This document shows positions 7,793-15,311 of a stretch of 64,000 nucleotides of DNA, piece by piece. Origin of the DNA: Alkalihalobacillus sp. FSL W8-0930 (GTDB lineage Bacteria > Bacillota > Bacilli > Bacillales > Bacillaceae_D); NCBI GenBank assembly GCA_037965595.1, contig CP150183.1, positions 1,364,001 through 1,428,000 of the forward strand, written 5' to 3'. The notes under the pieces are model-generated. The model did not search any database, was not told the DNA's origin, and saw only the letters and a list, made by a program, of their open reading frames with translations. Both the position numbers and the translations under genes were made by a program. How positions within the stretch are numbered: the stretch's first letter is position 1; each line of letters opens with the position of its first letter.

Positions 7793-8587
7793 ATGAAGAA
7801 ATCGTATATTTTCATATTAATGTTTGTTGTCGTGGTTGTTGGTGGTGTTTGGTTTATGATGAATCTTGATGCAGATGAGGCTGGGATAAGAGAAGAGAGC
7901 AGTCCTGTAACGTCTAGTGACAATCTATTTATTCAAGCGCAATCAGAGGACTCCTTTCAAGATGAGTTAAGCGCCAGAAATGATCAGGATTCACCTGTTG
8001 AGATTGCGGTTATTGGGAGCAGTGTAGCGGAAGGGCAAGGCGCAAGCGAGTACAATCAAGCATGGCCATCACTGCTTGAAGCATCGTTAAACGACTCAGA
8101 TCAAAACGTAAGAGTGACAAACTTCGCGGTGAGTGGATTTAAAGTCAGTGATTTAATTGACGAGGGAGATGTGGATGAACTCATTCAAGCGTCCCCAGAT
8201 ATCATTTTGTTTGAGACGAGTGTCATTAACAGCTATTATCATGATGAACCAATGGATGAAACAAAAGATTCAATCAAGTTGGCAGCTCAAAAGATTGAAG
8301 AAGAACTTCCAAATGCATACCTGGTATTCATGGCTCCGAATCCGATCAACGAATCGATGTATTCAGTTGCTACTTCTGACTTAGATTTTGAGGATTATGT
8401 TTACGAAACAGAAGAGTTCATCATTGAATCGGGATGGGACTATTTTGATAGTTATACGGCATGGAATAGACAAATGGAGGAGGAAGGGATGGACTTAGAT
8501 TCTTTGTTAGATGATGGGACTCATCCAAACGATGAGGGCTATCAGATGTGGTTTGATTTATTAAATGAGTCAATGATTCAAGCATAG
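7793..8587 (+). CDS. Membrane-anchored or secreted SGNH/GDSL-type hydrolase
   Basis: The 264-residue protein starts with Lys-Lys and a hydrophobic segment (IFILMFVVVVVGGVWFMM), a signal anchor or uncleaved signal peptide with no lipobox cysteine. The outside domain contains block I VIGSSVAEGQGA (nucleophile Ser in GSS, where many members have GDS), a Gly block near VTNFAVSG and the C-terminal DGTHPNDEGY with the catalytic Asp-x-x-His. It is probably an extracellular esterase or lipase-like enzyme. The mature part is very acidic, as in halo- or alkaliphile secreted proteins. ATG 7793 has AGGAG nine bases upstream; a TTG at 7784 is in frame. Confidence 0.82.
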   Translation: MKKSYIFILMFVVVVVGGVWFMMNLDADEAGIREESSPVTSSDNLFIQAQSEDSFQDELSARNDQDSPVEIAVIGSSVAEGQGASEYNQAWPSLLEASLNDSDQNVRVTNFAVSGFKVSDLIDEGDVDELIQASPDIILFETSVINSYYHDEPMDETKDSIKLAAQKIEEELPNAYLVFMAPNPINESMYSVATSDLDFEDYVYETEEFIIESGWDYFDSYTAWNRQMEEEGMDLDSLLDDGTHPNDEGYQMWFDLLNESMIQA

Positions 8588-8598
8588 GCATTTTAAAA

Positions 8599-8634
8599 GC
8601 GAATGCTCGTTTTTCAGACGGGCATTCGCTTTAT
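8599..8634. terminator. Bidirectional terminator between SGNH hydrolase and FAD monooxygenase
   Basis: GCGAATGCTCGT pairs with ACGGGCATTCGC (one mismatch or wobble) around a 7-nt loop. T-rich sequence follows on the plus strand and TTTTAAAAT on the minus strand. Confidence 0.85.
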
Positions 8635-8643
8635 TAAATACTT

Positions 8644-10167
8644 CTAATTAATGGCTGACACATTAAATGTCGTTAAGTACGTCATCAGCTTATCTACATT
8701 TTGGTGTTCGTTAATAAAAGCTAAGTGCCCATCAGGTCGAACGAGATAAAGAGTATTTTCTTTGAATTTTGCTTTCTTGTATTCGGACTCCCAGTCCCAG
8801 CTCAACAAGGGAAGAGGGTAGTTCCGACAAAAACTCTCCAGTTCTTCTGTAGGTTTTCCATATACATGAATCTGCCAATCTGCGGTTTGAAGTGAATCGT
8901 AGTTATTGATGCTATTTGAATGAAGCCATGGCAGTCGATCTCCACCCTTTAATGAGCCTGCGCGTCCTTCGCTTAAAACGCTTTTTCGATAGCGTACGTG
9001 GATTTGAGAGAGGTAGCGGAATGCTAGCTTACGGCTGAATGAAAACCGACTTGCTACTGGGACCATACGCGGGAGAACAAATCTTCTAAGGAGAGATCCT
9101 CGAATGTTCCGACTAACCATCGCTTTAAATGCCTGATCCGTGGTTGCGACAAGCTGACGAGCGAATTTTCTTCTTTCCAGACCATATGTTTGTAAGATGG
9201 CAGGGTTTGCATTTTTCTTTAATACGGAAGCTAATTTCCAGGAGAGATTCACCGCATCACCTATTCCCGTATTCATCCCTTGTGCTCCTGTAGGGCTATG
9301 GATATGTGCAGCATCTCCTAACAAAAAGACGTGTCCTTTTCTAAAGGTTGCCGCAACTCGTTTGTGAACTTTAAAGGACGAAAACCAATTAACGTTTTTA
9401 ACTCGAATATTCATTAACGATTGGAGGGAAGGCTCAATATCCCAAAAGCTTAAATCGGGCTTTTCTGCTATAAGACGTGGAACAATCCCTACGAGACGTT
9501 GAGTGCCTTTGCTTTTTACAGGTAAAACCATGCAAAATCCTTTTTTAGAAAGAGCTAAATTAATATCTGTAAAAGATGTCGCCTGTCCTTTAGCTTCTAC
9601 ATCAGCGATATAAAATAAATCTTTGTATGTACTTCCTTCAAACGAAATATCGAGCGTTTGGCGGATCATACTTCTTGCACCATCACATCCACAGAGATAT
9701 GTGACATTTACGGTTTCCTCTTGATGATCACATGCAATAACGGCTTCAACTCCTTCTGACGTCTCTTTAAATGAAAGAAGCTCCGTTTGCCAATCAACCG
9801 TGATTCCAAGTCTTTTTAATTGGTGTACAAGTAATTCTTCATGTTCGTCTTGAGGGAGACTTAATACAAAAGGAAAGGGACTTATCCCCTTGCCAATGTT
9901 ACCAAGATTCACGTAACCAACTTCTTTTGTATCTTTGTGTATGTGAGCGGCAGGCATCTTAATACCGAGGTTTACTGCATCATCTGCGACCTGTAATTGA
10001 TCGTAGTGCTCAAGAGTTCGGGCATGAATACCGATGGCTCTAGATTTATGGTCTGGTCCAGGACGTTTATCAATAATTCGGAAGGGAATGTTGTAATGCG
10101 TCAGTCTATGCGCCAAAGCTAATCCGGTAGGACCGGCTCCAACTATTAATACGAAAGGTTGCTCCAT
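8644..10167 (-). CDS. FAD-dependent monooxygenase (aromatic hydroxylase family)
   Basis: The 507-residue protein is a group A flavoprotein hydroxylase of the PHBH/PheA type. It shows the N-terminal dinucleotide motif VGAGPTGLALA (residues ~9-19), the DG motif GCDGARS in the middle and the GD motif LLGDAAHIHSPTGAQG that binds FAD ribose. A thioredoxin-like C-terminal extension of ~110 residues ends in YLVRPDGHLAFI, as in phenol and polyketide hydroxylases. It would hydroxylate an aromatic substrate with NAD(P)H and O2. Start ATG 10167 has GGAGTG upstream; the frame is open to 10245, but that stretch overlaps the terminator of the next gene. Confidence 0.88.
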   Translation of the reverse strand: MEQPFVLIVGAGPTGLALAHRLTHYNIPFRIIDKRPGPDHKSRAIGIHARTLEHYDQLQVADDAVNLGIKMPAAHIHKDTKEVGYVNLGNIGKGISPFPFVLSLPQDEHEELLVHQLKRLGITVDWQTELLSFKETSEGVEAVIACDHQEETVNVTYLCGCDGARSMIRQTLDISFEGSTYKDLFYIADVEAKGQATSFTDINLALSKKGFCMVLPVKSKGTQRLVGIVPRLIAEKPDLSFWDIEPSLQSLMNIRVKNVNWFSSFKVHKRVAATFRKGHVFLLGDAAHIHSPTGAQGMNTGIGDAVNLSWKLASVLKKNANPAILQTYGLERRKFARQLVATTDQAFKAMVSRNIRGSLLRRFVLPRMVPVASRFSFSRKLAFRYLSQIHVRYRKSVLSEGRAGSLKGGDRLPWLHSNSINNYDSLQTADWQIHVYGKPTEELESFCRNYPLPLLSWDWESEYKKAKFKENTLYLVRPDGHLAFINEHQNVDKLMTYLTTFNVSAIN

Positions 10168-10231
10168 TGTAATCACTCCAATCACTGACGGTTTATCTAC
10201 TACAAATTCCCTCGATCGACTCATTTTAAAC

Positions 10232-10260
10232 GAAAAAAGAGCCACTACTTAAGTGGCTCC
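10232..10260 (-). terminator. Terminator of the YjcZ-like gene
   Basis: On the minus strand GAGCCACT and AGTGGCTC form an 8-bp stem with a 5-nt loop, followed by TTTTTT. It ends the tiny gene at 10274-10384 before the FAD monooxygenase. Confidence 0.85.
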
Positions 10261-10273
10261 GACCTACTGGGAA

Positions 10274-10384
10274 TTAGTATACGTAGCTAGCTCCAATGAT
10301 TACTAACAGAATGAATAAAACAATGATAAACGCGAAGCCGCCACCAGCGTAACCGCCGCCTTTTCCACATTCAAATTCTCCCAT
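10274..10384 (-). CDS. YjcZ-family sporulation-type small membrane protein
   Basis: The 36-residue product begins MGEFECGKGGGYAGGG, continues as one hydrophobic segment (FAFIIVLFILLVIIGASY) and ends YVY. This Gly-rich head plus single membrane span is the YjcZ family, abundant in Bacillus, annotated as sporulation or spore-associated. AAGGTGGTG stands just before the ATG and a SigK-like -10 lies ~30 bases upstream, which fits late mother-cell expression. It is missed by usual length cut-offs. The biochemical role is unknown. Confidence 0.88.
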   Translation of the reverse strand: MGEFECGKGGGYAGGGFAFIIVLFILLVIIGASYVY

Positions 10385-10412
10385 GTTGCCACCACCTTTC
10401 CAAGACATAACA

Positions 10413-10441
10413 TAGACTATGCAGCAACAAGAGAAAGGGGT
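10413..10441 (-). promoter_or_regulatory. Candidate SigK promoter of the YjcZ-like gene
   Basis: On the minus strand CATAGTCTA (10413-10421) is an exact match to the CATANNNTA -10 of SigK, and an AC pair lies 18 bases upstream (10440-10441). The start would fall near 10405, leaving a short leader with the ribosome site. Confidence 0.45.
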
Positions 10442-10473
10442 ACTTATTTTATGTTAGAATCTGTTTGCCGATT

Positions 10474-11139
10474 TTACTCCCAATGTGACTGCTGATAAGA
10501 CATGTCCCAAAACAAATATTCAAACCGGCTTGAAGTAAGGAAGATGTTTTCAAGTTGCTTTCGTTCAGCTTCTCCGAGAGCGTGTGCAAGTTCATCAAGC
10601 TTTGCGCATAACCAGTCAGCAATGGCCTTAAATTCATCGTCCTGATACATATGAATCCATTCTCCGTAATCAGGATGGTCAAGGGCTCCAGGCAATTTTG
10701 CTAGCCGTTTGCCAATCTCCGAATAACTCCATGCGCACGGAAGAATTGCTGCAATGACATGAGCTAAGGAGCCTTTTTGTGCTTCGCTGATCATGTAACT
10801 ACTATAAGCAATCGTTGTGGGTGCGGGAATCGCATGTTCTAACTCTTCATTTGTTATGCCCAATCGCTTCGCATATGAACGGTGGAGGGACATCTCTTCA
10901 TGCAGAGTAGATTGTAAGTAGTCAGCAAAGGTAGCCATTGTATCCAAATCTGGAGCCTTCACAACACCAAGTGCGAATACTCGCGCGTATTCAATGAGAT
11001 ACAAATAATCCTGTTTCATATAATACTTAAAGGCCTCAACATCTAACGTGCCTGATCCAATTTCTTGAACAAAGACATGCTCATGATTCGCTTTCCAGAT
11101 TGAATCTGCTTTTTGTCGTAATTCCCTCGTAAAAGACAT
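10474..11139 (-). CDS. tenA: Aminopyrimidine aminohydrolase TenA (thiaminase II)
   Basis: The 221-residue all-helical enzyme hydrolyses aminopyrimidine breakdown products of thiamin to hydroxymethylpyrimidine (HMP) for salvage. Catalytic residues fall exactly at the known family positions: Asp44 in YYMKQDYL and nucleophile Cys135 in LPCAWSYSEIG. The C-terminal glutamate region (SSRFEYLFWDM) is also present. Start ATG 11139 was preferred over 11199 since GAGGAGT lies upstream and the longer form would overlap thiD. It is 23 bases after thiD and so under the same TPP riboswitch; the HMP it makes is the substrate of ThiD. Confidence 0.96.
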   Translation of the reverse strand: MSFTRELRQKADSIWKANHEHVFVQEIGSGTLDVEAFKYYMKQDYLYLIEYARVFALGVVKAPDLDTMATFADYLQSTLHEEMSLHRSYAKRLGITNEELEHAIPAPTTIAYSSYMISEAQKGSLAHVIAAILPCAWSYSEIGKRLAKLPGALDHPDYGEWIHMYQDDEFKAIADWLCAKLDELAHALGEAERKQLENIFLTSSRFEYLFWDMSYQQSHWE

Positions 11140-11162
11140 CGACTCACTCCTCACCATTGTTT

Positions 11163-11969
11163 TTATTCGCCAGGTAATCCTTTTAAACGGAATCCCCAAT
11201 GATTTGTTGGTCCATTTCCAGATCCAAGCCCAAGAGTATAAGAAATCGCATCCGTAATGAATGCTTTTCCAATGGAGACGGCTTCCTCAATGGACTTGCC
11301 TTTTGCAAGCTCTGCAGTGATTGCCGCTGAAAAGGTACAGCCAGTGCCGTGTAGATGCTTTGTATTGGTTCTGTCTGCATGCAGATGTGTCATGGTTTGG
11401 TTTGTGAAGAGAACATCTGTAGAATGATCTGTTCGATAGCCGCCTTTAATGACAGCGGCTTTAGCACCAAGTTCATTCACAATGAGTTTAGCTGCTTTTT
11501 CCATATCAGCAACCGTTTCAATGTTCATTTCAATTAAATCACTAGCTTCTGGAATGTTCGGTGTGACAATGGTTGCTAGAGGTACTAAGGTTTCGCGTAA
11601 TGATTTACGAGAATGCTCATCCATTAAGGGATCCCCGCTTTTAGCAATCATAACTGGATCGCAGATGTATGGCACTTGAATGGATTGTAAGTAACCGACA
11701 AGCGCCTCCATCATTTCTGGGGTCGCAATCATCCCTGTCTTCACCGCAGAAGGGGGAATATCCGTTAAAACCGATTCAAGCTGAGCTTGAATTAGGTCTA
11801 TGGGCATATGTTTGATCATCTGAACGCCGGTTGTATTTTGAGCGAGAACAGATGTAATCACACTCATGCCAAAAACTTCTCGCTCTTGAAATGTTTTTAA
11901 ATCAGCTTGTACTCCAGCACCACCAGTAGGATCTGTTCCGGCAATGGTTACTGCTGTATGGATAGCCAT
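11163..11969 (-). CDS. thiD: HMP/HMP-phosphate kinase ThiD
   Basis: The 268-residue ribokinase-family enzyme phosphorylates hydroxymethylpyrimidine twice to give HMP-PP for thiamin synthesis. Marks are the N-terminal VTIAGTDPTGGAGVQADLK, the mid-domain CDPVMIAKSG and the anion-hole/catalytic LHGTGCTFSAAI near residue 210. A separate pyridoxal-kinase type (PdxK) is the main alternative, but the thi context settles it. ATG 11969 has GAGG seven bases away; the ATG at 11975 would be too close. It is the first gene of thiD-tenA behind a TPP riboswitch. Confidence 0.95.
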   Translation of the reverse strand: MAIHTAVTIAGTDPTGGAGVQADLKTFQEREVFGMSVITSVLAQNTTGVQMIKHMPIDLIQAQLESVLTDIPPSAVKTGMIATPEMMEALVGYLQSIQVPYICDPVMIAKSGDPLMDEHSRKSLRETLVPLATIVTPNIPEASDLIEMNIETVADMEKAAKLIVNELGAKAAVIKGGYRTDHSTDVLFTNQTMTHLHADRTNTKHLHGTGCTFSAAITAELAKGKSIEEAVSIGKAFITDAISYTLGLGSGNGPTNHWGFRLKGLPGE

Positions 11970-12025
11970 TTTCATTCCTCATTTCTTCGTTTAAACTTAC
12001 ACCGGGTATGATAGATTCAGCTCCT

Positions 12026-12056
12026 AAAAAAACACCGCTTCTCATAAGAAGCGGTG
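12026..12056 (-). terminator. Riboswitch-controlled terminator before thiD
   Basis: On the minus strand CACCGCTTC and GAAGCGGTG form a 9-bp stem with a 6-nt loop followed by seven T. It lies between the TPP aptamer and thiD, so ligand binding should favour it and stop transcription. Confidence 0.92.
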
Positions 12057-12107
12057 CACATAAACGAACAGATAAACCATACGATCTAATATGTATGGAC
12101 AATTACG

Positions 12108-12195
12108 TGCCACTTTCCTACGCTAGTGTTAACTAGATCAGGTAATTAGGGTTAAGGCATCGCCTCTCTCAGCATCGTGCACCCCTAGTGGTTAG
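12108..12195 (-). promoter_or_regulatory. TPP riboswitch (THI element)
   Basis: The minus strand reads ACTAGGGGTGC, then the hallmark CTGAGAGAGGC, then AACCCTAATTACCTGATCT and a closing GGAAAGTGG. This gives the conserved P1-P5 cores that clasp the pyrimidine and pyrophosphate of TPP. A terminator follows at 12026-12056, so it acts by transcription attenuation on thiD-tenA. Its 5' end is only about 20 bases from the hbs stop codon. Confidence 0.97.
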
Positions 12196-12213
12196 TCTGT
12201 CATTCAATTTTTA

Positions 12214-12486
12214 TTAGTTTACAGCGTCTTTAAGCTGTTTACCTGGTTTGAACGCAGGGTTCTTTGTTGCTGGAATTTCAATTTCTTCACCAGTTTGAGG
12301 GTTACGGCCTTTACGAGCAGAACGCTCACGTACTTCAAAGCTACCAAAACCAACAAGTTGTACTTTTCCACCTTCTACTAGAGAAGAAGTAATGCTGTCA
12401 AATACAGCGTCTACTGCTTTAGAAGCGTCTTTCTTAGATAGATCCGCTTGTTCGGATACTGCGTTAATTAAATCAGTTTTGTTCAT
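12214..12486 (-). CDS. hbs: HU-family DNA-binding protein HBsu
   Basis: The 90-residue protein is a complete HU homolog: helical dimerisation part ([18 protein letters not shown]), [18 protein letters not shown] with the conserved core, then the DNA-clasping arm ending [15 protein letters not shown] coats and bends the nucleoid and is essential in B. subtilis. AAAGGGAG precedes the ATG. No terminator is visible between its stop and the TPP riboswitch on the same strand, so its transcript may run into that leader. Confidence 0.97.
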   Translation of the reverse strand: MNKTDLINAVSEQADLSKKDASKAVDAVFDSITSSLVEGGKVQLVGFGSFEVRERSARKGRNPQTGEEIEIPATKNPAFKPGKQLKDAVN

Positions 12487-12740
12487 TGAGATAACTCCCT
12501 TTCATTCCTTTAAGATAGAAAAGATCATTACATAAAGTAGCGACATAACAATCTTTATTTACGACAAGTATTTAATAACCTGCCATTCAAATTTACTCAT
12601 GAATCCTTGTTAAGTCAAGAGATATGGGGTAAATAAACGCTCAATAGAGACTTTTTTATCATTTTTAAGCAAAATATACGATATCGTAGAAAACGTGATT
12701 GCTATGCGTCCTCTCCTGGTAAACAATCAAAGATTCTGAG

Positions 12741-13280
12741 TTAAAATTTGCGGACACGGAATGGGCTGACCATAAGGAGAGAAAGAGCAACAATCACATA
12801 CATAAATACATAATTAGGGATATAATTGACGAATAGAGTTAAAAATGTGAGAATACAACCAGCAGCCGTGATTGGTAATCCAACAAAATATTGATTAGAT
12901 TCTGTGATATTGAAACGCGCCAGACGCAAAGCACCACACATAATATAAATAATCGCAAAAATAGCTCCAGGCATTCCAAACTCAACTAACGCTGCTTGGT
13001 ACATAAGCATGGCAGGGGCTACACCAAAGGAAATAATATCACTCAGGGAATCAAGCTGTTTACCAAGCTCAGACGTTGCATTAAATTTGCGTGCCGCCGC
13101 TCCGTCTAAACGATCAAAGACAGCTGCAATGGCAATAAGAAGTAATCCAACTCTTAATTGATCATGGAATACATAGATAATAGCTAAAGCTCCAAAGCCT
13201 AAATTAATTAGTGTTAAGGCGTTTGCAATTTGGCCTTTAACCTTCTTTAAAGAAGAATCAAGCCTTTGTAATAAGAACAC
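12741..13280 (-). CDS. pssA: CDP-diacylglycerol-serine O-phosphatidyltransferase PssA
   Basis: The 179-residue membrane enzyme makes phosphatidylserine from CDP-diacylglycerol and serine. The CDP-alcohol phosphotransferase signature is complete: DRLDGAAARKF with G and D spaced to QLDSLSD (DG..AR..G..D..D), near residues 56-80. Five or six hydrophobic segments follow. The start is GTG 13280 with GAGAGTGA six bases upstream. It is divergent from psd, which decarboxylates its product; 133 bases separate the two start codons. Confidence 0.94.
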   Translation of the reverse strand: MFLLQRLDSSLKKVKGQIANALTLINLGFGALAIIYVFHDQLRVGLLLIAIAAVFDRLDGAAARKFNATSELGKQLDSLSDIISFGVAPAMLMYQAALVEFGMPGAIFAIIYIMCGALRLARFNITESNQYFVGLPITAAGCILTFLTLFVNYIPNYVFMYVIVALSLLMVSPFRVRKF

Positions 13281-13413
13281 CTTCGTTCACTCTCCTTTTA
13301 TAATACAGTTAATAAAACAGAACTGCTAAAAACTGTATGAATCTATAATTATATCATGAGAATAAGGCAAGAAACAGAGTAAATAAGAAAATAAGAATGA
13401 ATGGAGACATGTA

Positions 13414-14196
13414 ATGAAAGGTTTTCGCTGGTTTTTTTGTGCATGTGTGGAGCTTACAAATGGACCTTTTTTGTCCAAACGATTAAAGCAATTTTCCACT
13501 TCAAAAGTAAGTAAGCCCTTTATCCCATTATTTATACGGACGTTTAATATAAACAAAGAAGAAATTCATTTACCTATTAATGAGTTTGACAGCTTACATT
13601 CGTTTTTCATTCGCGAGCTAAAACAGAATATCAGGTCAATCGACCAAGGTTCTAACAGTATTATCAGTCCAGTTGACGGCGTGTTGGCTGAGCAGGGGAA
13701 CCTTAATAGAGACGAGACATTCACTGTGAAAGGGCAAACCTATTCTCTTGCAACTATGCTTGGGTCAGAACAAGCAGCCAAAGCATATGAAAATGGTCAA
13801 TATGCAGTGTTTTATCTAAGCCCTAGTCATTATCACCGGTTTCATGCACCGCTCTCTGGTTCCATTCTGAAGAGGTGGTCATTGGGATCACGCTCGTATC
13901 CTGTGAATCAATTAGGGATGACTTACGGAAAAAAGCCCCTTTCTGGTAACTTTCGTGTCATTTCAGAGCTTAAAACAGAGGATGGGCACAAAATGGCTAT
14001 GGTAAAGGTAGGAGCCATGAACATCAATTCAATTGAATTAACTCATGCCTCAGAGCACGTTGAGAAGGGTGAGGAGGTTGGTTACTTTTCATTTGGGTCC
14101 ACGGTTGTTTTAATATGGGATCAGCAGATGATACAGTTTACAAAATCACATCTGCCAATTGAAGTGAAAATGGGAGAAAAAGTAGCTAGTCGATAA
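13414..14196 (+). CDS. psd: Phosphatidylserine decarboxylase proenzyme Psd
   Basis: The 260-residue protein converts phosphatidylserine to phosphatidylethanolamine at the membrane. SPVDGVLAEQG and SPSHYHRFHAP carry the conserved catalytic Asp and His. FGSTVV near residue 228 holds the Gly-Ser cleavage site that yields the pyruvoyl cofactor on the small alpha chain. Size agrees with the B. subtilis enzyme (~263). With divergent pssA it forms the PE pathway. A bidirectional terminator is shared with mrpG. Confidence 0.95.
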   Translation: MKGFRWFFCACVELTNGPFLSKRLKQFSTSKVSKPFIPLFIRTFNINKEEIHLPINEFDSLHSFFIRELKQNIRSIDQGSNSIISPVDGVLAEQGNLNRDETFTVKGQTYSLATMLGSEQAAKAYENGQYAVFYLSPSHYHRFHAPLSGSILKRWSLGSRSYPVNQLGMTYGKKPLSGNFRVISELKTEDGHKMAMVKVGAMNINSIELTHASEHVEKGEEVGYFSFGSTVVLIWDQQMIQFTKSHLPIEVKMGEKVASR

Positions 14197-14200
14197 ATGA

Positions 14201-14238
14201 AAAAAGACGAACATCATTTAGAATGTTCGTCTTTTTTA
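14201..14238. terminator. Bidirectional terminator between psd and mrpG, overlapping the mrpG stop
   Basis: GACGAACAT pairs with ATGTTCGTC over 9 bp, with A and T runs on either side. On the minus strand the last mrpG codons and stop lie inside the hairpin. Confidence 0.92.
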
Positions 14239-14579
14239 TAGGTTTCTTTAAGGTCATCTCGGCCGTTTTTGTCGCTAAATGGGACACCTACACGATGAGC
14301 AGAGCGTGCGATCATTAAGGCGGCCATCGGGGAGGTTATGAAAATAAAGAAAATCGTCAACATAATCTTTCCTACAAATTGCTGCTGTTCCAATAAGAAA
14401 TACAGGAACGTTGCCAGTAAAAGAGAGGCAGTGCCAAGAGTGGAGCTTTTGCCAGCCGCATGAAGTCTTGAATAGACATCAGGAAGCCGGTTAATTCCAA
14501 ACGCTGCAAGCAAGCATAAAAGGGCACCTACTAGTAGTATGATGGAGATGATCCATTCAATCGCGTTCAAACAAACCAC
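14214..14579 (-). CDS. mrpG: Na+/H+ antiporter subunit MrpG
   Basis: This 121-residue protein has three transmembrane segments (IEWIISIILLVGALLCLL, LGTASLLLATFLYFLL, IMLTIFFIFITSPMAALM) and the family sequence RLPDVYSRLHAAGKS. MrpG is the last small membrane subunit of the hetero-oligomeric Mrp antiporter, needed for assembly or stability. It overlaps mrpF by 23 bases, indicating translational coupling. The charged C-terminal tail is short and its coding end runs into the terminator hairpin. Confidence 0.95.
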   Translation of the reverse strand: MVCLNAIEWIISIILLVGALLCLLAAFGINRLPDVYSRLHAAGKSSTLGTASLLLATFLYFLLEQQQFVGKIMLTIFFIFITSPMAALMIARSAHRVGVPFSDKNGRDDLKETYKKDEHSK

Positions 14580-14832
14580 CTCTTTCTAGAAACTTCGATA
14601 AGGCAACAGATCCAACAAAGGCTAAAATTCCAATAACGAGAAGTACTTCTGAGTAAGCAATGGTTTTCTGTTGAATCATCAAAGTACCAATTGTTCCAAC
14701 TAATATTAGGCCAAACGTGTCCAGAGCAACAATCCGATCAGAAGTTGTCGGTCCAATAATGGCTCTTACAAAGCAAAGGCAAAGAGCTACAGATAAAATG
14801 CCTAAAACAATCATTAAAACCGTTGAAAACAT
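14557..14832 (-). CDS. mrpF: Na+/H+ antiporter subunit MrpF
   Basis: The 91-residue membrane protein has three transmembrane segments; the central part RAIIGPTTSDRIVALDT contains the conserved Asp of MrpF. It is a small subunit of the Mrp complex, shown in B. subtilis to be needed for antiport and linked to bile-salt efflux. Its start overlaps the mrpE stop by one base. Confidence 0.95.
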   Translation of the reverse strand: MFSTVLMIVLGILSVALCLCFVRAIIGPTTSDRIVALDTFGLILVGTIGTLMIQQKTIAYSEVLLVIGILAFVGSVALSKFLERGGLFERD

Positions 14833-15308
14833 TATCTGGTCACCTCCATAATGGCACGTTCAAATGTTTGCTGAATGTCTTTTATAAATTGCTCACGATC
14901 TGGAGCATCCAACGCATGTATATAGATGGTTTGACTATCGTCGGAGAAATCCATTGATAATGTTCCAGGTGTCAGTGTAATTAACACAGCTAGAAGTGTA
15001 ATCTCTCCCTTCGTTTCAAGCTGTGTTGGAACAGCAATAATGCTGGAAGACACGTTTAACTTAGGGGAGAGAACAACTTTTAACACATCAATGTTTGCGA
15101 CAACTAATTCCTTTAAGAAAAGTAAAAACAGCTTAATGGCAGCCACCACTCTACGCATGTAAAACGTATATCCTAGCAAAGGCCTAGCTAAAAACAAAGC
15201 AACAATTCCAATAATATATCCGATGACAAAATCAACAAAGGTGAAACTGTTTTGAAATAACATCCACGCTATTGCTGCGATAAGATTTAATACAATTTGT
15301 ATAGCCAT
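14832..15308 (-). CDS. mrpE: Na+/H+ antiporter subunit MrpE
   Basis: The 158-residue protein has two to three N-terminal membrane segments and a soluble C-terminal domain with LLAVLITLTPGTLSMDF, the MrpE signature, and IYIHALDA. MrpE sits at the periphery of the Mrp complex and influences activity more than assembly. Only three bases separate it from mrpD. Confidence 0.94.
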   Translation of the reverse strand: MAIQIVLNLIAAIAWMLFQNSFTFVDFVIGYIIGIVALFLARPLLGYTFYMRRVVAAIKLFLLFLKELVVANIDVLKVVLSPKLNVSSSIIAVPTQLETKGEITLLAVLITLTPGTLSMDFSDDSQTIYIHALDAPDREQFIKDIQQTFERAIMEVTR

Positions 15309-15311
15309 GGC

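Noticed and set aside
10449-10682. 77-codon minus-strand ORF in the end of tenA
   Set aside because: Same strand, other frame of tenA; TenA is complete and has intact catalytic residues.
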